From positions 1 to 27,780 of the IMG/VR virus record IMGVR_UViG_3300047356_000512: DNA of 27,780 bases, one strand, 5' to 3'. Of this stretch, positions 13,315-20,794 are shown one piece after another. This stretch comes from a virus. The notes under the pieces were generated by a model. It saw only the letters and a program-made list of their open reading frames with translations, was not told the DNA's origin and searched no databases. The translations under genes and the position numbers were made by a program. Numbering within the stretch: position 1 is the stretch's first letter; the number at the start of each line of letters is the position of its first letter.

Positions 13315-15671
13315 ACCTCGTTCAATAATTCTATGTTTGATTCGCCTGTCGCTAAATTGGTTTCTATGCTGTTTATCTTGTATCTCTGTCCGTTAATGTC
13401 GAACCTGTCTGCAAGTGTAAAGTTCAAAAGTATCTTCATAGGCAGATATGCCTTTACTTTTGTCAAACGTCTTTTAGTGCTAAACGCATCTGTTATGTAA
13501 GTGCGATAAAAATCCCTAAATAACGTATCATCAAATACTTCCCCTGCTTGTTCGTTTACCTCTGCAAAAAAGTTTATGTTTTCAGAACCTGTACCCACGT
13601 TTACAAATCCAATACTATTAGATGGCATATTTATATCCCCATCGAGTTCTATGTGATCGCCATAAATACCATCATCATCAATCGTTACAAAAGCTATTGA
13701 CACATCAGTACCACCTTTTTGTGGGTGTTCGTACACAGGGTAGAATAAAACAGGACTACCCTTTTGTGGGCTTTGGCTTTCATCTACACTCCAACCCCAT
13801 TGTAAGGTCATCTTGGTATTATCGTCAAGGTCGTATAGGTTTTCGTATTTTAAGTGTCCGAATGGCACTATAACATCATATACACCACCATCTACTTGGT
13901 TGTTATCATCATCTCTTTCGGTGTATTCTTCTTTTGCCCAAGCCTTGCCAAATAATTGTTCGTGTTGTACCGCTAAATACGTTTTGGTGTCCTCGTATGC
14001 AAAGTTTATTTCGCTATATGGTAAGGCAACATCTACTTGGGTTGTTTGTACGTCAACGTATTGGCTTATATCGTAAGCGGTAGATATAGATTTCTTGTCG
14101 GCATAGAAGTTATCTAAAGTGTCAACATATATCTTGCCATCGTCTTCCACAAGGGCAACCAAATTAAACATCTTAAACACACCTGTTAGAAAGTCAATCA
14201 CTTTCATTTCAGGTATCTGATTTGATGCTATAAATGTAAACGTAGTACCATCTGCTGTAAAGTTTCCAACGTCTGATGTGTTGAACGTGTCGGTTACGGT
14301 TATTCTTGACCTACAATTTGAATTACCACTACCAATAACAGCACAACTTTCGTGTCTAATACTCCACTCAATATCTGTGAATATTATACTTGATGTACTA
14401 TAAATAACTACGGTAAAATCCCCATTATCGTTTTCGTCAAAGTTAAATGTTTTTGTACCACTTGTTGCACTTAAATCTACATCTTCCTCAAAGTAGTATC
14501 TTACACCATTCCTTAACACTTCAAGGTCAAACAAAGAACTTGTGGCACTTGTAAGGGTTAATCTAAAATGCTTCCAATCATAAATAATTCTTGTACCCTC
14601 GTTTGTTTTAGAAAGCACGTTATTGCTCATTATACAAAACTCATAGTTACCTGTTTCATTATTCCAACCATCAACAGGGCTTGGGTTCTTTTGTAGCACC
14701 GTACCACTCTCTACCTTTCCACTTTTGCGATGCAACCACATATACAAATTAAACCAACGTGGGTTAGCTTCTTTGTTTAGGAAGTCATTACTAAAAGATA
14801 TATTAGAAGCATAGCCATTAGATGTAGTGTATTTGTGTTCTATGGCATCTATAATCTTTTGCGCTCTTACAGCGTATTTAAGTTCTTTCCAACTTACTCC
14901 GTGCTGATGCGCACCACCTGACCCACCGTGATACCAAAGGTTTCCTGTGCTACTACCTGATGCGGTGGTTTCGTAAAACAATCTTTTGGTGTTGGTTATA
15001 AGAGGGCAGATAACGTGATTGCTTATTTCGTATGTATCGCCTACTGTTTGAAAAATATCATCTGCCAAACTTAAAACAGTACTTGTTGGTATAAACACAA
15101 CTGTTGTACTTTGGTTTGTTGTTACGTTATAAACTTGATCGCCTACCGAAACACCTGTGGTACTTGGTACTATTAAACTATTTGATGAAACCGTAGTTAC
15201 CGTACCTGTGTCAAAGTTAGAACTACTTAACTCTAAAAGGTCTTGTACTTGCGTAGCACTATATTCTTGATCAAAAGGGCTTAAATCTAAAGAACTTAAT
15301 TTGTCATCGCCTATTATGTCTTTTAAGTCAACTGTGTTTCCGTAGAATGTTACTTTGTACATATAAGCCTTACCACTCTTTAACTCTACACCATCAAGTT
15401 TGATTTTACCTTTTTTAAATGGTAAGTAATTAAGTTCTATTGTCGCTGACTTTTTAGACCTTGCATCAAACCCACCCTCTATGTCAAAATTGTAGTAGTG
15501 TTCAAATATCTTGTTGTTGGTTTTAGATGCAGGTAGAGTAAATGTCTTTGTGAACTCGGTAAATATCTTTGCAACGTCTTTTACGTTCTTAATAGATTGT
15601 GTGATGCTTACGGATTCATCCTTAAACATATCTACCAACTGACCTTGTATGTAAAGCTGTATGCTCTGCAC
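13311..15671 (-). CDS. Large tail/baseplate hub-like protein
   Basis: The 786-aa product opens QSIQLYIQGQLVDMFKDE and has IKNVKDVAKIFTEFTKTFTLPASKTNNKIF, a block I associate with large tail proteins of Bacteroidota phages. It is beta-rich throughout, with EMKVIDFLTGVFKMFNLVALVEDDGKIYVDTLDNFY near the middle. It is probably a tail-tip or baseplate component. The start is GTG, overlapping the upstream stop as TAGTG; no better in-frame ATG is near. No lysozyme or peptidase motif is obvious. Confidence 0.7.
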   Translation of the reverse strand: MQSIQLYIQGQLVDMFKDESVSITQSIKNVKDVAKIFTEFTKTFTLPASKTNNKIFEHYYNFDIEGGFDARSKKSATIELNYLPFKKGKIKLDGVELKSGKAYMYKVTFYGNTVDLKDIIGDDKLSSLDLSPFDQEYSATQVQDLLELSSSNFDTGTVTTVSSNSLIVPSTTGVSVGDQVYNVTTNQSTTVVFIPTSTVLSLADDIFQTVGDTYEISNHVICPLITNTKRLFYETTASGSSTGNLWYHGGSGGAHQHGVSWKELKYAVRAQKIIDAIEHKYTTSNGYASNISFSNDFLNKEANPRWFNLYMWLHRKSGKVESGTVLQKNPSPVDGWNNETGNYEFCIMSNNVLSKTNEGTRIIYDWKHFRLTLTSATSSLFDLEVLRNGVRYYFEEDVDLSATSGTKTFNFDENDNGDFTVVIYSTSSIIFTDIEWSIRHESCAVIGSGNSNCRSRITVTDTFNTSDVGNFTADGTTFTFIASNQIPEMKVIDFLTGVFKMFNLVALVEDDGKIYVDTLDNFYADKKSISTAYDISQYVDVQTTQVDVALPYSEINFAYEDTKTYLAVQHEQLFGKAWAKEEYTERDDDNNQVDGGVYDVIVPFGHLKYENLYDLDDNTKMTLQWGWSVDESQSPQKGSPVLFYPVYEHPQKGGTDVSIAFVTIDDDGIYGDHIELDGDINMPSNSIGFVNVGTGSENINFFAEVNEQAGEVFDDTLFRDFYRTYITDAFSTKRRLTKVKAYLPMKILLNFTLADRFDINGQRYKINSIETNLATGESNIELLNEV

Positions 15672-16816
15672 TATCTTATGTTGTTTATTTTGTCAAATGC
15701 GTTTTCAAACTCAATCGTATAGTTTACAAGTTTATCGTTTACACTTGTCTTATAAGTTACCGTTTTGGTACGTGGTATAACAGGTACAACTAATTCCTCG
15801 TCTGTGATTTTAGTGTACCATACTTGCTCACTTAATAATAATTCTTCTATAACCGCATTGTGATCGTCATTAACGTACCCTGTGTTCATTGTTATTCTAT
15901 CCTTACCTTGTGTCATAAAGGATTGTTGTTGGTGTTGGTAGGTCTTATAGCCGAATGTCGCTTGGTCAAATATAGAAGCCTTAAACTGCTCGGAAGTAAC
16001 GTCTGTGGTTTCTACTGATTTCTTAAAGAACCAAAGGTCTTGCAACGCACCATATTTGTTTACGAATGTTACTTTGTATGGCTCGTACTTGCACTCGTCA
16101 ACTGTGTTTATTTTAAGTATGTCTACACCTGCATCTGTGGCAACCAACACTTCATCTACAAGCCCTATGTCAATGGTGTTTAAAAAGTCGGTAAGACACC
16201 CTGACACTTCCAAAGTACCACCATCAGCTACAACTCTTTCCTCGTAGGTGTCTGTGTTATCAGAACCACTTACAGTAACATAATCTATTTGTCCGTTAGT
16301 GTTTGTAGAATCGCTTATAGTAAGTGTACGTTTTAAAGTACCTTGATAATAAAAAGCTACGCTATTGGTGTCTTCGGTAAATACAGGAATCCTTACGTTT
16401 GAATCGTTTAGCCTAAAGATACTTCTATTCGACATCAGTAGCCCTCTTGATAGTTCAGGATTCTTACCCTCGTGAAAATACCCATAGCCATCCATAGCAA
16501 CATAATCGTATTCTAAAGGGCTACCTATAATAATACCTGATGAATCAAGGTTAATTACTTGTGCTTCTACCCACACACATTGGCTATCATACTCCCCATC
16601 AAACTCTATCTCTATATAATCTCTTATAAGTTCTGCAACCTCAAATACTACGTAGTTATTAGAATTTAAAGTGTACTTTGTTAAGCTATATGTAAAGTCC
16701 GTAGGTTTATCTGTTGTAAATTCGCCTGTGTATATCCATAATCGACAAACACACTCGGCTAACCCTGTGGCTGTTGCTTTTATGTAATAGGGGCTTCTTA
16801 CGTTTATCTTTTCCAT
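15671..16816 (-). CDS. Tail structural protein, unnamed
   Basis: The 381-aa product (MEKINVRSPYYIKATATGLAE start) is beta-rich with repeated Thr/Val strands and a conserved-looking region KVTFVNKYGALQDLWFFKKSVE. It resembles tail proteins that precede the large hub-like gene in Bacteroidota phages. Its ATG overlaps the stop of the upstream gene. No enzymatic motif is visible. Confidence 0.68.
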   Translation of the reverse strand: MEKINVRSPYYIKATATGLAECVCRLWIYTGEFTTDKPTDFTYSLTKYTLNSNNYVVFEVAELIRDYIEIEFDGEYDSQCVWVEAQVINLDSSGIIIGSPLEYDYVAMDGYGYFHEGKNPELSRGLLMSNRSIFRLNDSNVRIPVFTEDTNSVAFYYQGTLKRTLTISDSTNTNGQIDYVTVSGSDNTDTYEERVVADGGTLEVSGCLTDFLNTIDIGLVDEVLVATDAGVDILKINTVDECKYEPYKVTFVNKYGALQDLWFFKKSVETTDVTSEQFKASIFDQATFGYKTYQHQQQSFMTQGKDRITMNTGYVNDDHNAVIEELLLSEQVWYTKITDEELVVPVIPRTKTVTYKTSVNDKLVNYTIEFENAFDKINNIR

Positions 16817-17307
16817 TAGTTAAATGCGTTTTGTAGGTCTATTCCAAATTTTTCTTGTAGTTCTTGTGGTAGTCGTTCAAAGGCTCTTTCAAAAGGTTTG
16901 GTAAAAAACAAACTTGGCTTGATGCCTTTAGTATATACGCTTCGTGCTATAATATATTGCAAACTCTTACGTTTTATAAATCTACCCTTTTCATCTCGTA
17001 TGCCTTTTAGTCCTTTCCTAACAACCCAATCGCTAAATGCTTTTGCAGGGGGCATTTTGTCTTTGTATGAATAAGGTGTGTTGTACTTCTTCTTAACACC
17101 ACTAACACCCAAATCCTGAAACTTACCATAATCTTCCATAGAGAAAATAACAGACAAGTCATTAGCACCTACGTTGACTTGATACTCTATACTATCGTAA
17201 AGTCGTTTAGATGCGTTCTTTTTGCCTTTAGTTAGGTTGGTTCTTGATTGCTGAACCACGTACTTACCAAAGTCATTAAGTGCTTTCTGTGTTTCCTTTA
17301 GCTGCAT
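16816..17307 (-). CDS. HK97 gp10-like head-tail joining/tail completion protein
   Basis: The 163-aa product has an N-terminal helix (MQLKETQKALNDFGKYVV), KGKKNASKRLYDSIEYQV, VIFSMEDYGKFQDLGVSG and a Lys/Arg-rich middle followed by FFTKPFERAFERLPQEL. This helix/strand/strand order with DYGKFQDLGVSG resembles HK97 gp10-type proteins that complete tails or join heads. It overlaps the preceding gene by 10 nt. The family call is from pattern recognition. Confidence 0.65.
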   Translation of the reverse strand: MQLKETQKALNDFGKYVVQQSRTNLTKGKKNASKRLYDSIEYQVNVGANDLSVIFSMEDYGKFQDLGVSGVKKKYNTPYSYKDKMPPAKAFSDWVVRKGLKGIRDEKGRFIKRKSLQYIIARSVYTKGIKPSLFFTKPFERAFERLPQELQEKFGIDLQNAFN

Positions 17308-17771
17308 ACGTTAATATCGTTTTCTATGATCACATCAAAGCTACAAGCCCATCCTGCTACTTGGTGTTCAAATCTATCGGTAAATGGCTCACAAGTAGGA
17401 CTACCCTCTAATTGGTATTTATCCCTATATAGAGTTCCTATCCTTAACTTCTGTACAAGTTTGTTTACAACTGATAGTTGAGTGTTTAAGACATCGTGTT
17501 CGTTATTGTTACCCCTGAATATGTCGGTTGTTGCTTCCTTGCTTTGTTCTACTATGTCCATAGATAAAACAGAGATACTAAAACGTAGTACCTGTTCCTC
17601 TACGGTTGCTTGGTTGATAATTATGTGGGATAATGGGTATATCGTTTGTTTAGACAAATCAATGTCTGTAATATCCCCTGTGGTTACCGTGTTTACAAAG
17701 TCGTTACTTAATAACTCGTCTTTGATTGTTTCAGTTATTTGGTAGAACCCCCTTATACCTTGATTAGCCAT
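17298..17771 (-). CDS. Tail terminator/minor tail protein candidate
   Basis: The 157-aa product begins MANQGIRGFYQITETIKDEL and has TIYPLSHIIINQATVEEQ, LRFSISVLSMDIV and a C-terminal GWACSFDVIIENDIN, a pattern I know from phage tail-completion proteins of Bacteroidota. Position between the tail chaperone and gp10-like gene fits. Its ATG overlaps by 8 nt the stop of the -1 frame extension of the chaperone gene, not the chaperone's own stop. Confidence 0.65.
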   Translation of the reverse strand: MANQGIRGFYQITETIKDELLSNDFVNTVTTGDITDIDLSKQTIYPLSHIIINQATVEEQVLRFSISVLSMDIVEQSKEATTDIFRGNNNEHDVLNTQLSVVNKLVQKLRIGTLYRDKYQLEGSPTCEPFTDRFEHQVAGWACSFDVIIENDINVCS

Positions 17772-18018
17772 TGAATTGCTTTTTTATATTTCTTGCTTCC
17801 ATTTCAGCTTTGTCTTTCATAAAACTTAACGCATACAAACATTGATGTACACCTAATTTAGTGATATTTTCAAATCGTCTAATATCCCCTTTAGCGAGTG
17901 CGAAAAGTGATTGATACCAACCCCATTTTCTTCCGAAATTAGATACTGCGCTAAACTCGTTTCCTTGCTCTCCAAAGAGTTCAGCATAGTTCTCGATAAG
18001 TCCATCCCTAAATTGTAA
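17764..18018 (-). CDS. -1 frame extension of tail assembly chaperone
   Basis: Read one base back from the chaperone frame, this stretch is open for 84 codons. It encodes FGRKWGWYQSLFALAKGDI, RRFENITKLGVHQCLYALSF and a basic helical end MKDKAEMEARNIKKQFNG. The FG-K/R-KWGWYQS block is one I recognise from the C-terminus of intact single-frame homologues. It stops 8 nt inside the next gene, closing the only gap in the tail operon. Slipping at the T run would give a fused protein of about 245 aa. A missing or extra T in the assembly is the alternative explanation. Confidence 0.65.
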   Translation of the reverse strand, partial: LQFRDGLIENYAELFGEQGNEFSAVSNFGRKWGWYQSLFALAKGDIRRFENITKLGVHQCLYALSFMKDKAEMEARNIKKQFNG

Positions 18019-18500
18019 AAAAAAAGTATAGAACCTAACACTGCGTTCATTGGCATACCTTTCATTTGTTCAACCGAATCTACTTGGTATTCTTCGATAG
18101 CGTACTTATCGCCATATTGGTCTGTTACAGGTCGGTAGAGAACATTCATAGCACGGTGCATATTATCCCAATCGCCCATAAACGTATCAAGATCTATGTA
18201 TTCGCCAAAGGTCATATCCTCTAACTTGGGTATGAATCCGTATTGCTTACCTTTCATCTTGAACTGCGTTACTAACTTTGGTGTGTCGTTTAGCATATCG
18301 GTTAGGATGTTTACAATAGATTGTATGTCGGTGGCTCTCATCATTAGTACGTGATCGCCCCTTAACCCACAAAATATCTCAATCATCTTTACAGCTAAAA
18401 ATTTCTCGTCTTTGTTCTCATTCTGTATCTTTAGATACTTCTGATATTGCTCTAAAGTTACCTCTGCAAGTGAATCAGGAATGTTTATGTCAACTTTCAT
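17853..18500 (-). CDS. Tail assembly chaperone, short frame
   Basis: The 215-aa product in the initiating frame (MKVDINIPDSLAEVTLEQYQ start, LEDMTFGEYIDLDTFMGDWD, MNVLYRPVTDQYGDKY, LGSILFFYNLG) resembles tail assembly chaperones placed upstream of tape measure genes. Such genes usually make a short protein plus a longer frameshifted one. After a run of nine T at codons 159-162, the -1 frame looks more protein-like than this frame and continues past this stop. It follows a terminator and carries a CTAAA/CGATATA element 5 nt before its ATG. Confidence 0.75.
   Translation of the reverse strand: MKVDINIPDSLAEVTLEQYQKYLKIQNENKDEKFLAVKMIEIFCGLRGDHVLMMRATDIQSIVNILTDMLNDTPKLVTQFKMKGKQYGFIPKLEDMTFGEYIDLDTFMGDWDNMHRAMNVLYRPVTDQYGDKYAIEEYQVDSVEQMKGMPMNAVLGSILFFYNLGMDLSRTMLNSLESKETSLAQYLISEENGVGINHFSHSLKGILDDLKISLN
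18017..18026 (-). other. Candidate -1 slippery site (C then T9)
   Basis: On the minus strand the chaperone gene reads CTT TTT TTT TAC. The T TTT TTT heptamer satisfies the X XXY YYZ rule for -1 slippage, with full re-pairing of both tRNAs. It is the longest T run in this gene and lies just before the point where the -1 frame becomes protein-like. Confidence 0.55.
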
Positions 18501-18505
18501 ATATA

Positions 18506-18531
18506 TATATCGTAAAAAAAATAAGTTTTAG
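18506..18531 (-). promoter_or_regulatory. Late promoter-like element before tail chaperone gene
   Basis: Minus strand CTAAA (18531-18527), 14 nt, CGATATA (18512-18506), 5 nt, ATG. The upstream block deviates from GCAAA, but spacing is identical to the other copies. It lies just downstream of a strong terminator, so a transcript start is needed here. Confidence 0.55.
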
Positions 18532-18547
18532 AAAGTTAAAGATAAGC

Positions 18548-18572
18548 AAAAAAAAAGCCCCTCGAAAGGGGC
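18548..18572 (-). terminator. Rho-independent terminator with TTCG loop
   Basis: Minus strand GCCCCT-TTCG-AGGGGC followed by nine T. It is a perfect 6-bp stem with a stable UUCG tetraloop. It starts 6 nt after the stop of the 42-aa gene and isolates the small cassette 18964-18579 from the tail operon. Confidence 0.92.
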
Positions 18573-18578
18573 ATCGTA

Positions 18579-18707
18579 CTATTTGTTGTTGAGTTGCATC
18601 TTTAAGTACGTTATCTCACGTAATAGAGTGTCCTTGTCGTATATCTGAAACTCTTTGATGGTTTCTTCGTGTAACATATCGTACTCCATTTTCTTTAGTA
18701 AATCCAT
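18579..18707 (-). CDS. Small coiled-coil-like protein of the accessory cassette
   Basis: The 42-aa product (MDLLKKMEYDMLHEETIKEF, then DKDTLLREITYLKMQLNNK) is charged and helical with a heptad-like C-terminal half. It is not recognised. It lies 17 nt after the 79-aa gene and immediately before a strong terminator, forming a two-gene unit. Confidence 0.65.
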   Translation of the reverse strand: MDLLKKMEYDMLHEETIKEFQIYDKDTLLREITYLKMQLNNK

Positions 18708-18724
18708 AATGTTTGTTTTTTGTT

Positions 18725-18964
18725 TTAGAGTTTAAACCACGATTTGAAATCAGCCACTATTAGGTGTTTTGTATCATCATTTAAAAGACCCTTCTTATTG
18801 ATAGCTTGATGAATAATTAAAGCAGATTTAGGAATCCATTTATAGTTATCTTTATTACCAATCCACTTACCGTTATTGATAGCAACGCAAATAGCTTTTT
18901 CAGTAACTCTTATGACACTTCCATAATCTTGTAAATAATCTCCTATTTTAAATTGATGATGCAT
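18725..18964 (-). CDS. Small SH3/KOW-like protein of the accessory cassette
   Basis: The 79-aa product begins MHHQFKIGDYLQDYGSVIRV and continues with short strands (KAICVAINNGKWIG, YKWIPKSALII), resembling a small beta-barrel of the SH3/KOW type, then a helical basic end. I do not recognise a named family. It has its own host-type promoter overlapped by an inverted repeat, and lies between terL and the tail operon, so it is probably expressed independently of the late genes. Confidence 0.68.
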   Translation of the reverse strand: MHHQFKIGDYLQDYGSVIRVTEKAICVAINNGKWIGNKDNYKWIPKSALIIHQAINKKGLLNDDTKHLIVADFKSWFKL

Positions 18965-18970
18965 AATTGT

Positions 18971-18996
18971 TATCTTTTAATTATGGTGTAAAGATA
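18971..18996. promoter_or_regulatory. Operator-like inverted repeat over the -7 box
   Basis: TATCTTT and AAAGATA form perfect 7-bp arms separated by 12 nt. One arm coincides with the -7 element and the other lies in the leader, 7 nt before the start codon. This is the usual geometry of a repressor operator, or of a leader hairpin masking the start. Confidence 0.45.
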
Positions 18997-19019
18997 CAAC
19001 CTTTTTAGTTATACACAAA
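18989..19019 (-). promoter_or_regulatory. Bacteroidota-type promoter for the accessory cassette
   Basis: Minus strand TTTG (19019-19016), exactly 19 nt, then TATCTTTA (18996-18989), one base off the -7 consensus TAnnTTTG. It sits in the only gap between terL and the 79-aa gene. Confidence 0.7.
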
Positions 19020-19035
19020 TTATTTAATAACTTTT

Positions 19036-20244
19036 TTACCTAATAGCGTATTTACCTCTGTTGGGGTTCTGTAATTGAAACCCTACTGCATAGCGTACTG
19101 CATCGATTAAATGGTTGTAAGCATCTATCGGAGTGTTGGATTTTCTTTCCAACCAACAGTAGTTATTTAGTTCTTTGATTAAGTTCAATGAATCAGGGCT
19201 TACTACAAGATCATAATCTTGCAATAGTGATATGCCATACGTTACACTACCTTGTCCTTTGATTGATGGCTTTACGTTGCATCCTTTAGCTCGTATCTCG
19301 CTTATTAAACGTGGCTCTGCTGAATCCCCCACGATAAGCCCATTTTTAGCGTGTTTAAGGTTGAGGTGCGCTATCTCTGATGTGGTAAGTCGTGGAAGAT
19401 AAAAACATTCCCTTAAATAGATTATTTTGTTGTCTGTGTCTATGTTACTTTCTACGAGTGTACTTGGGTCTGATGCGAACCCATAATCTTGTCCAAAGAT
19501 GCTAACCCCTACGTGCTTGAACTCGCCTATTGTCCAATTATCAAATATCACACCCTCTGCCTTGTTAAGCCACCCACCTAATATCTGATGCTTGTACTTT
19601 TCAGGTCTTCTTTGTTTCATTTGCTCTATCTGATGTAAGTAGCTATCGGATAGGTTGTCTAAATTGTCCTCGTATGTAGTGTGTATATATGTGGTGTTTT
19701 CTTTTGTTGTATTGCTACCCTCTTGCACACCTCTATCCTCAAAGAATCGTTTGTAGATAAAGTGTTCCTTTGTTGTTGGGTTTAGTATAAGTATTACCCT
19801 GTTCTCTTTGGCTTGTGAACGTACAGATAGGTCTATGGTGTCAAACTTTTCTTCGTCTGTTAGTTCCTCTGCTTCATCTACTACCCACGTGGTTATTCCT
19901 GTAAGGGATTTAAGGTTTGCTGTTTGGTCGCCTGAACTTGTTTTGATTCCCCTAAAGATAATCTTGCTTCCTGTACGTCTGTTTATTATCTCGTCTTTGG
20001 TTATGTGAAAATCGCCTATAACACCCAATAGTTCTAACTTCTCTATAAATTCAGGTATAATAGATATGTAAGCCGATGTGAGTGTGTAGCGTGTAAATAG
20101 TATTGTGTGTCCTTGCTCGTATGTAAGTAATACAAGCATAAGGTTCACAGCAAAGGACTTACCTGAACCCCTACCACCTGTAATTACAAAGTACCTACTA
20201 TCGTCAGCTTGTAATGGTGCATACTTTGGATGTATGGCTATCAC
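19036..20244 (-). CDS. terL: Terminase large subunit
   Basis: The 402-aa product has the two-domain packaging motor layout. The ATPase has Walker A GGRGSGKS (23-30), Walker B VVDEAEE (121-127) and motif III LILNPTT (about 152-158). The RNase H-like nuclease has acidic residues in GQDYGF (Asp253), VGDSAEP (Asp307) and HLIDAVRYA (Asp381). It resembles the PBSX-type terminases. The GTG start overlaps the small subunit stop (GTGA). Length is slightly short for the family but all motifs are present. Confidence 0.95.
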   Translation of the reverse strand: MIAIHPKYAPLQADDSRYFVITGGRGSGKSFAVNLMLVLLTYEQGHTILFTRYTLTSAYISIIPEFIEKLELLGVIGDFHITKDEIINRRTGSKIIFRGIKTSSGDQTANLKSLTGITTWVVDEAEELTDEEKFDTIDLSVRSQAKENRVILILNPTTKEHFIYKRFFEDRGVQEGSNTTKENTTYIHTTYEDNLDNLSDSYLHQIEQMKQRRPEKYKHQILGGWLNKAEGVIFDNWTIGEFKHVGVSIFGQDYGFASDPSTLVESNIDTDNKIIYLRECFYLPRLTTSEIAHLNLKHAKNGLIVGDSAEPRLISEIRAKGCNVKPSIKGQGSVTYGISLLQDYDLVVSPDSLNLIKELNNYCWLERKSNTPIDAYNHLIDAVRYAVGFQLQNPNRGKYAIR

Positions 20245-20489
20245 TTGTACTTGATAATGTCTTTAAAATTGATATTAAAGCCCTCTGACGTAATATCTAC
20301 GCTTTCTTTAGGCTTACCATATCGGTAGCTTAAATATGTCTGTATGGCTCTTAAATCGCCTTTAGCAACGAGTTCCCCTAATTTAGACAAAGCAACATCT
20401 GAATCAATAATGTTGTCTAATCTTTCGATTAGCTTCTTTTCGTCTGCCTTTGGCTTTCTACCTGCGCCTTTTCTTGCTCCACCGTGCAT
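20241..20489 (-). CDS. terS: Terminase small subunit-like DNA-binding protein
   Basis: The 82-aa product opens with GGARKGAGRKPKADEKK, the GARxGAGRKP signature found at the start of many phage small terminases. A helical segment follows (LIERLDNIIDSDVALSKLGELV) ending in SYRYGKPKE. It would recognise packaging DNA and load terL. It is short compared with typical small terminases and directly precedes terL with a GTGA overlap. It is the first gene after a late promoter-like element. Confidence 0.82.
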   Translation of the reverse strand: MHGGARKGAGRKPKADEKKLIERLDNIIDSDVALSKLGELVAKGDLRAIQTYLSYRYGKPKESVDITSEGFNINFKDIIKYK

Positions 20490-20515
20490 CTTGATATATC
20501 TTGTTTATTCAATTA

Positions 20516-20541
20516 TATATCGTAATTATTCAGGATTTTGT
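20516..20541 (-). promoter_or_regulatory. Late promoter-like element before terS
   Basis: Minus strand ACAAA (20541-20537), 14 nt, CGATATA (20522-20516). Here the start codon is 27 nt rather than 5 nt downstream, so the element is not simply part of a start-codon context. That favours a promoter. It overlaps the last codons of the preceding 43-aa gene. Confidence 0.55.
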
Positions 20542-20657
20542 TTGGCTTTTAACTCTTTGAGTTCTTTAGCAAGGTTATTAACCATCATTAGAAGATTGGT
20601 AGTTACCTTTTCAAGTTGCTGTATCTTCTGTGCTTGTGTCCACTTCTTTTGCTTCAT
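20526..20657 (-). CDS. Small coiled-coil protein before terS
   Basis: The 43-aa product (MKQKKWTQAQKIQQLEKVTT, then LMMVNNLAKELKELKAKQ) is a basic helix with L/I/V spacing typical of a coiled coil. The ATG overlaps the upstream stop as ATGA, which selects it over an in-frame ATG two codons earlier. Not recognised. Confidence 0.68.
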   Translation of the reverse strand: MKQKKWTQAQKIQQLEKVTTNLLMMVNNLAKELKELKAKQNPE

Positions 20658-20794
20658 CGCCATTCAATTACTATCCATTTATTTAAAAACGCTATTCCTA
20701 TTTCGTAATAGCCTGTCAGTTGCTTATCCCACGTAAACCCTATTGTAGGGAATAGGTAAATCATTGATGTTTGGTTGTATGTTTTAATTCTCAT
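20654..20794 (-). CDS. Small aromatic-rich hypothetical protein
   Basis: The 46-aa product (SMIYLFPTIGFTWDKQLTGY, then EIGIAFLNKWIVIEWR) is hydrophobic and Trp/Tyr/Phe-rich and resembles short unnamed phage proteins with a Y-LFPTI-WDK pattern. It is translationally coupled at both ends. It could be membrane-associated. Confidence 0.65.
   Translation of the reverse strand: MRIKTYNQTSMIYLFPTIGFTWDKQLTGYYEIGIAFLNKWIVIEWR

Noticed and set aside
18548-19035. Lysogeny control region
   Set aside because: There is no divergent transcription, integrase, or recognisable CI/Cro-type protein. The operator-like repeat alone does not support it.
20490-20510. Shared ATAAACAAGATATAT before terS and at the start of the gene at 25407
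   Set aside because: At 25407 the string is explained by the codons for NKIY of the upstream protein. Two copies are too few to call a signal.
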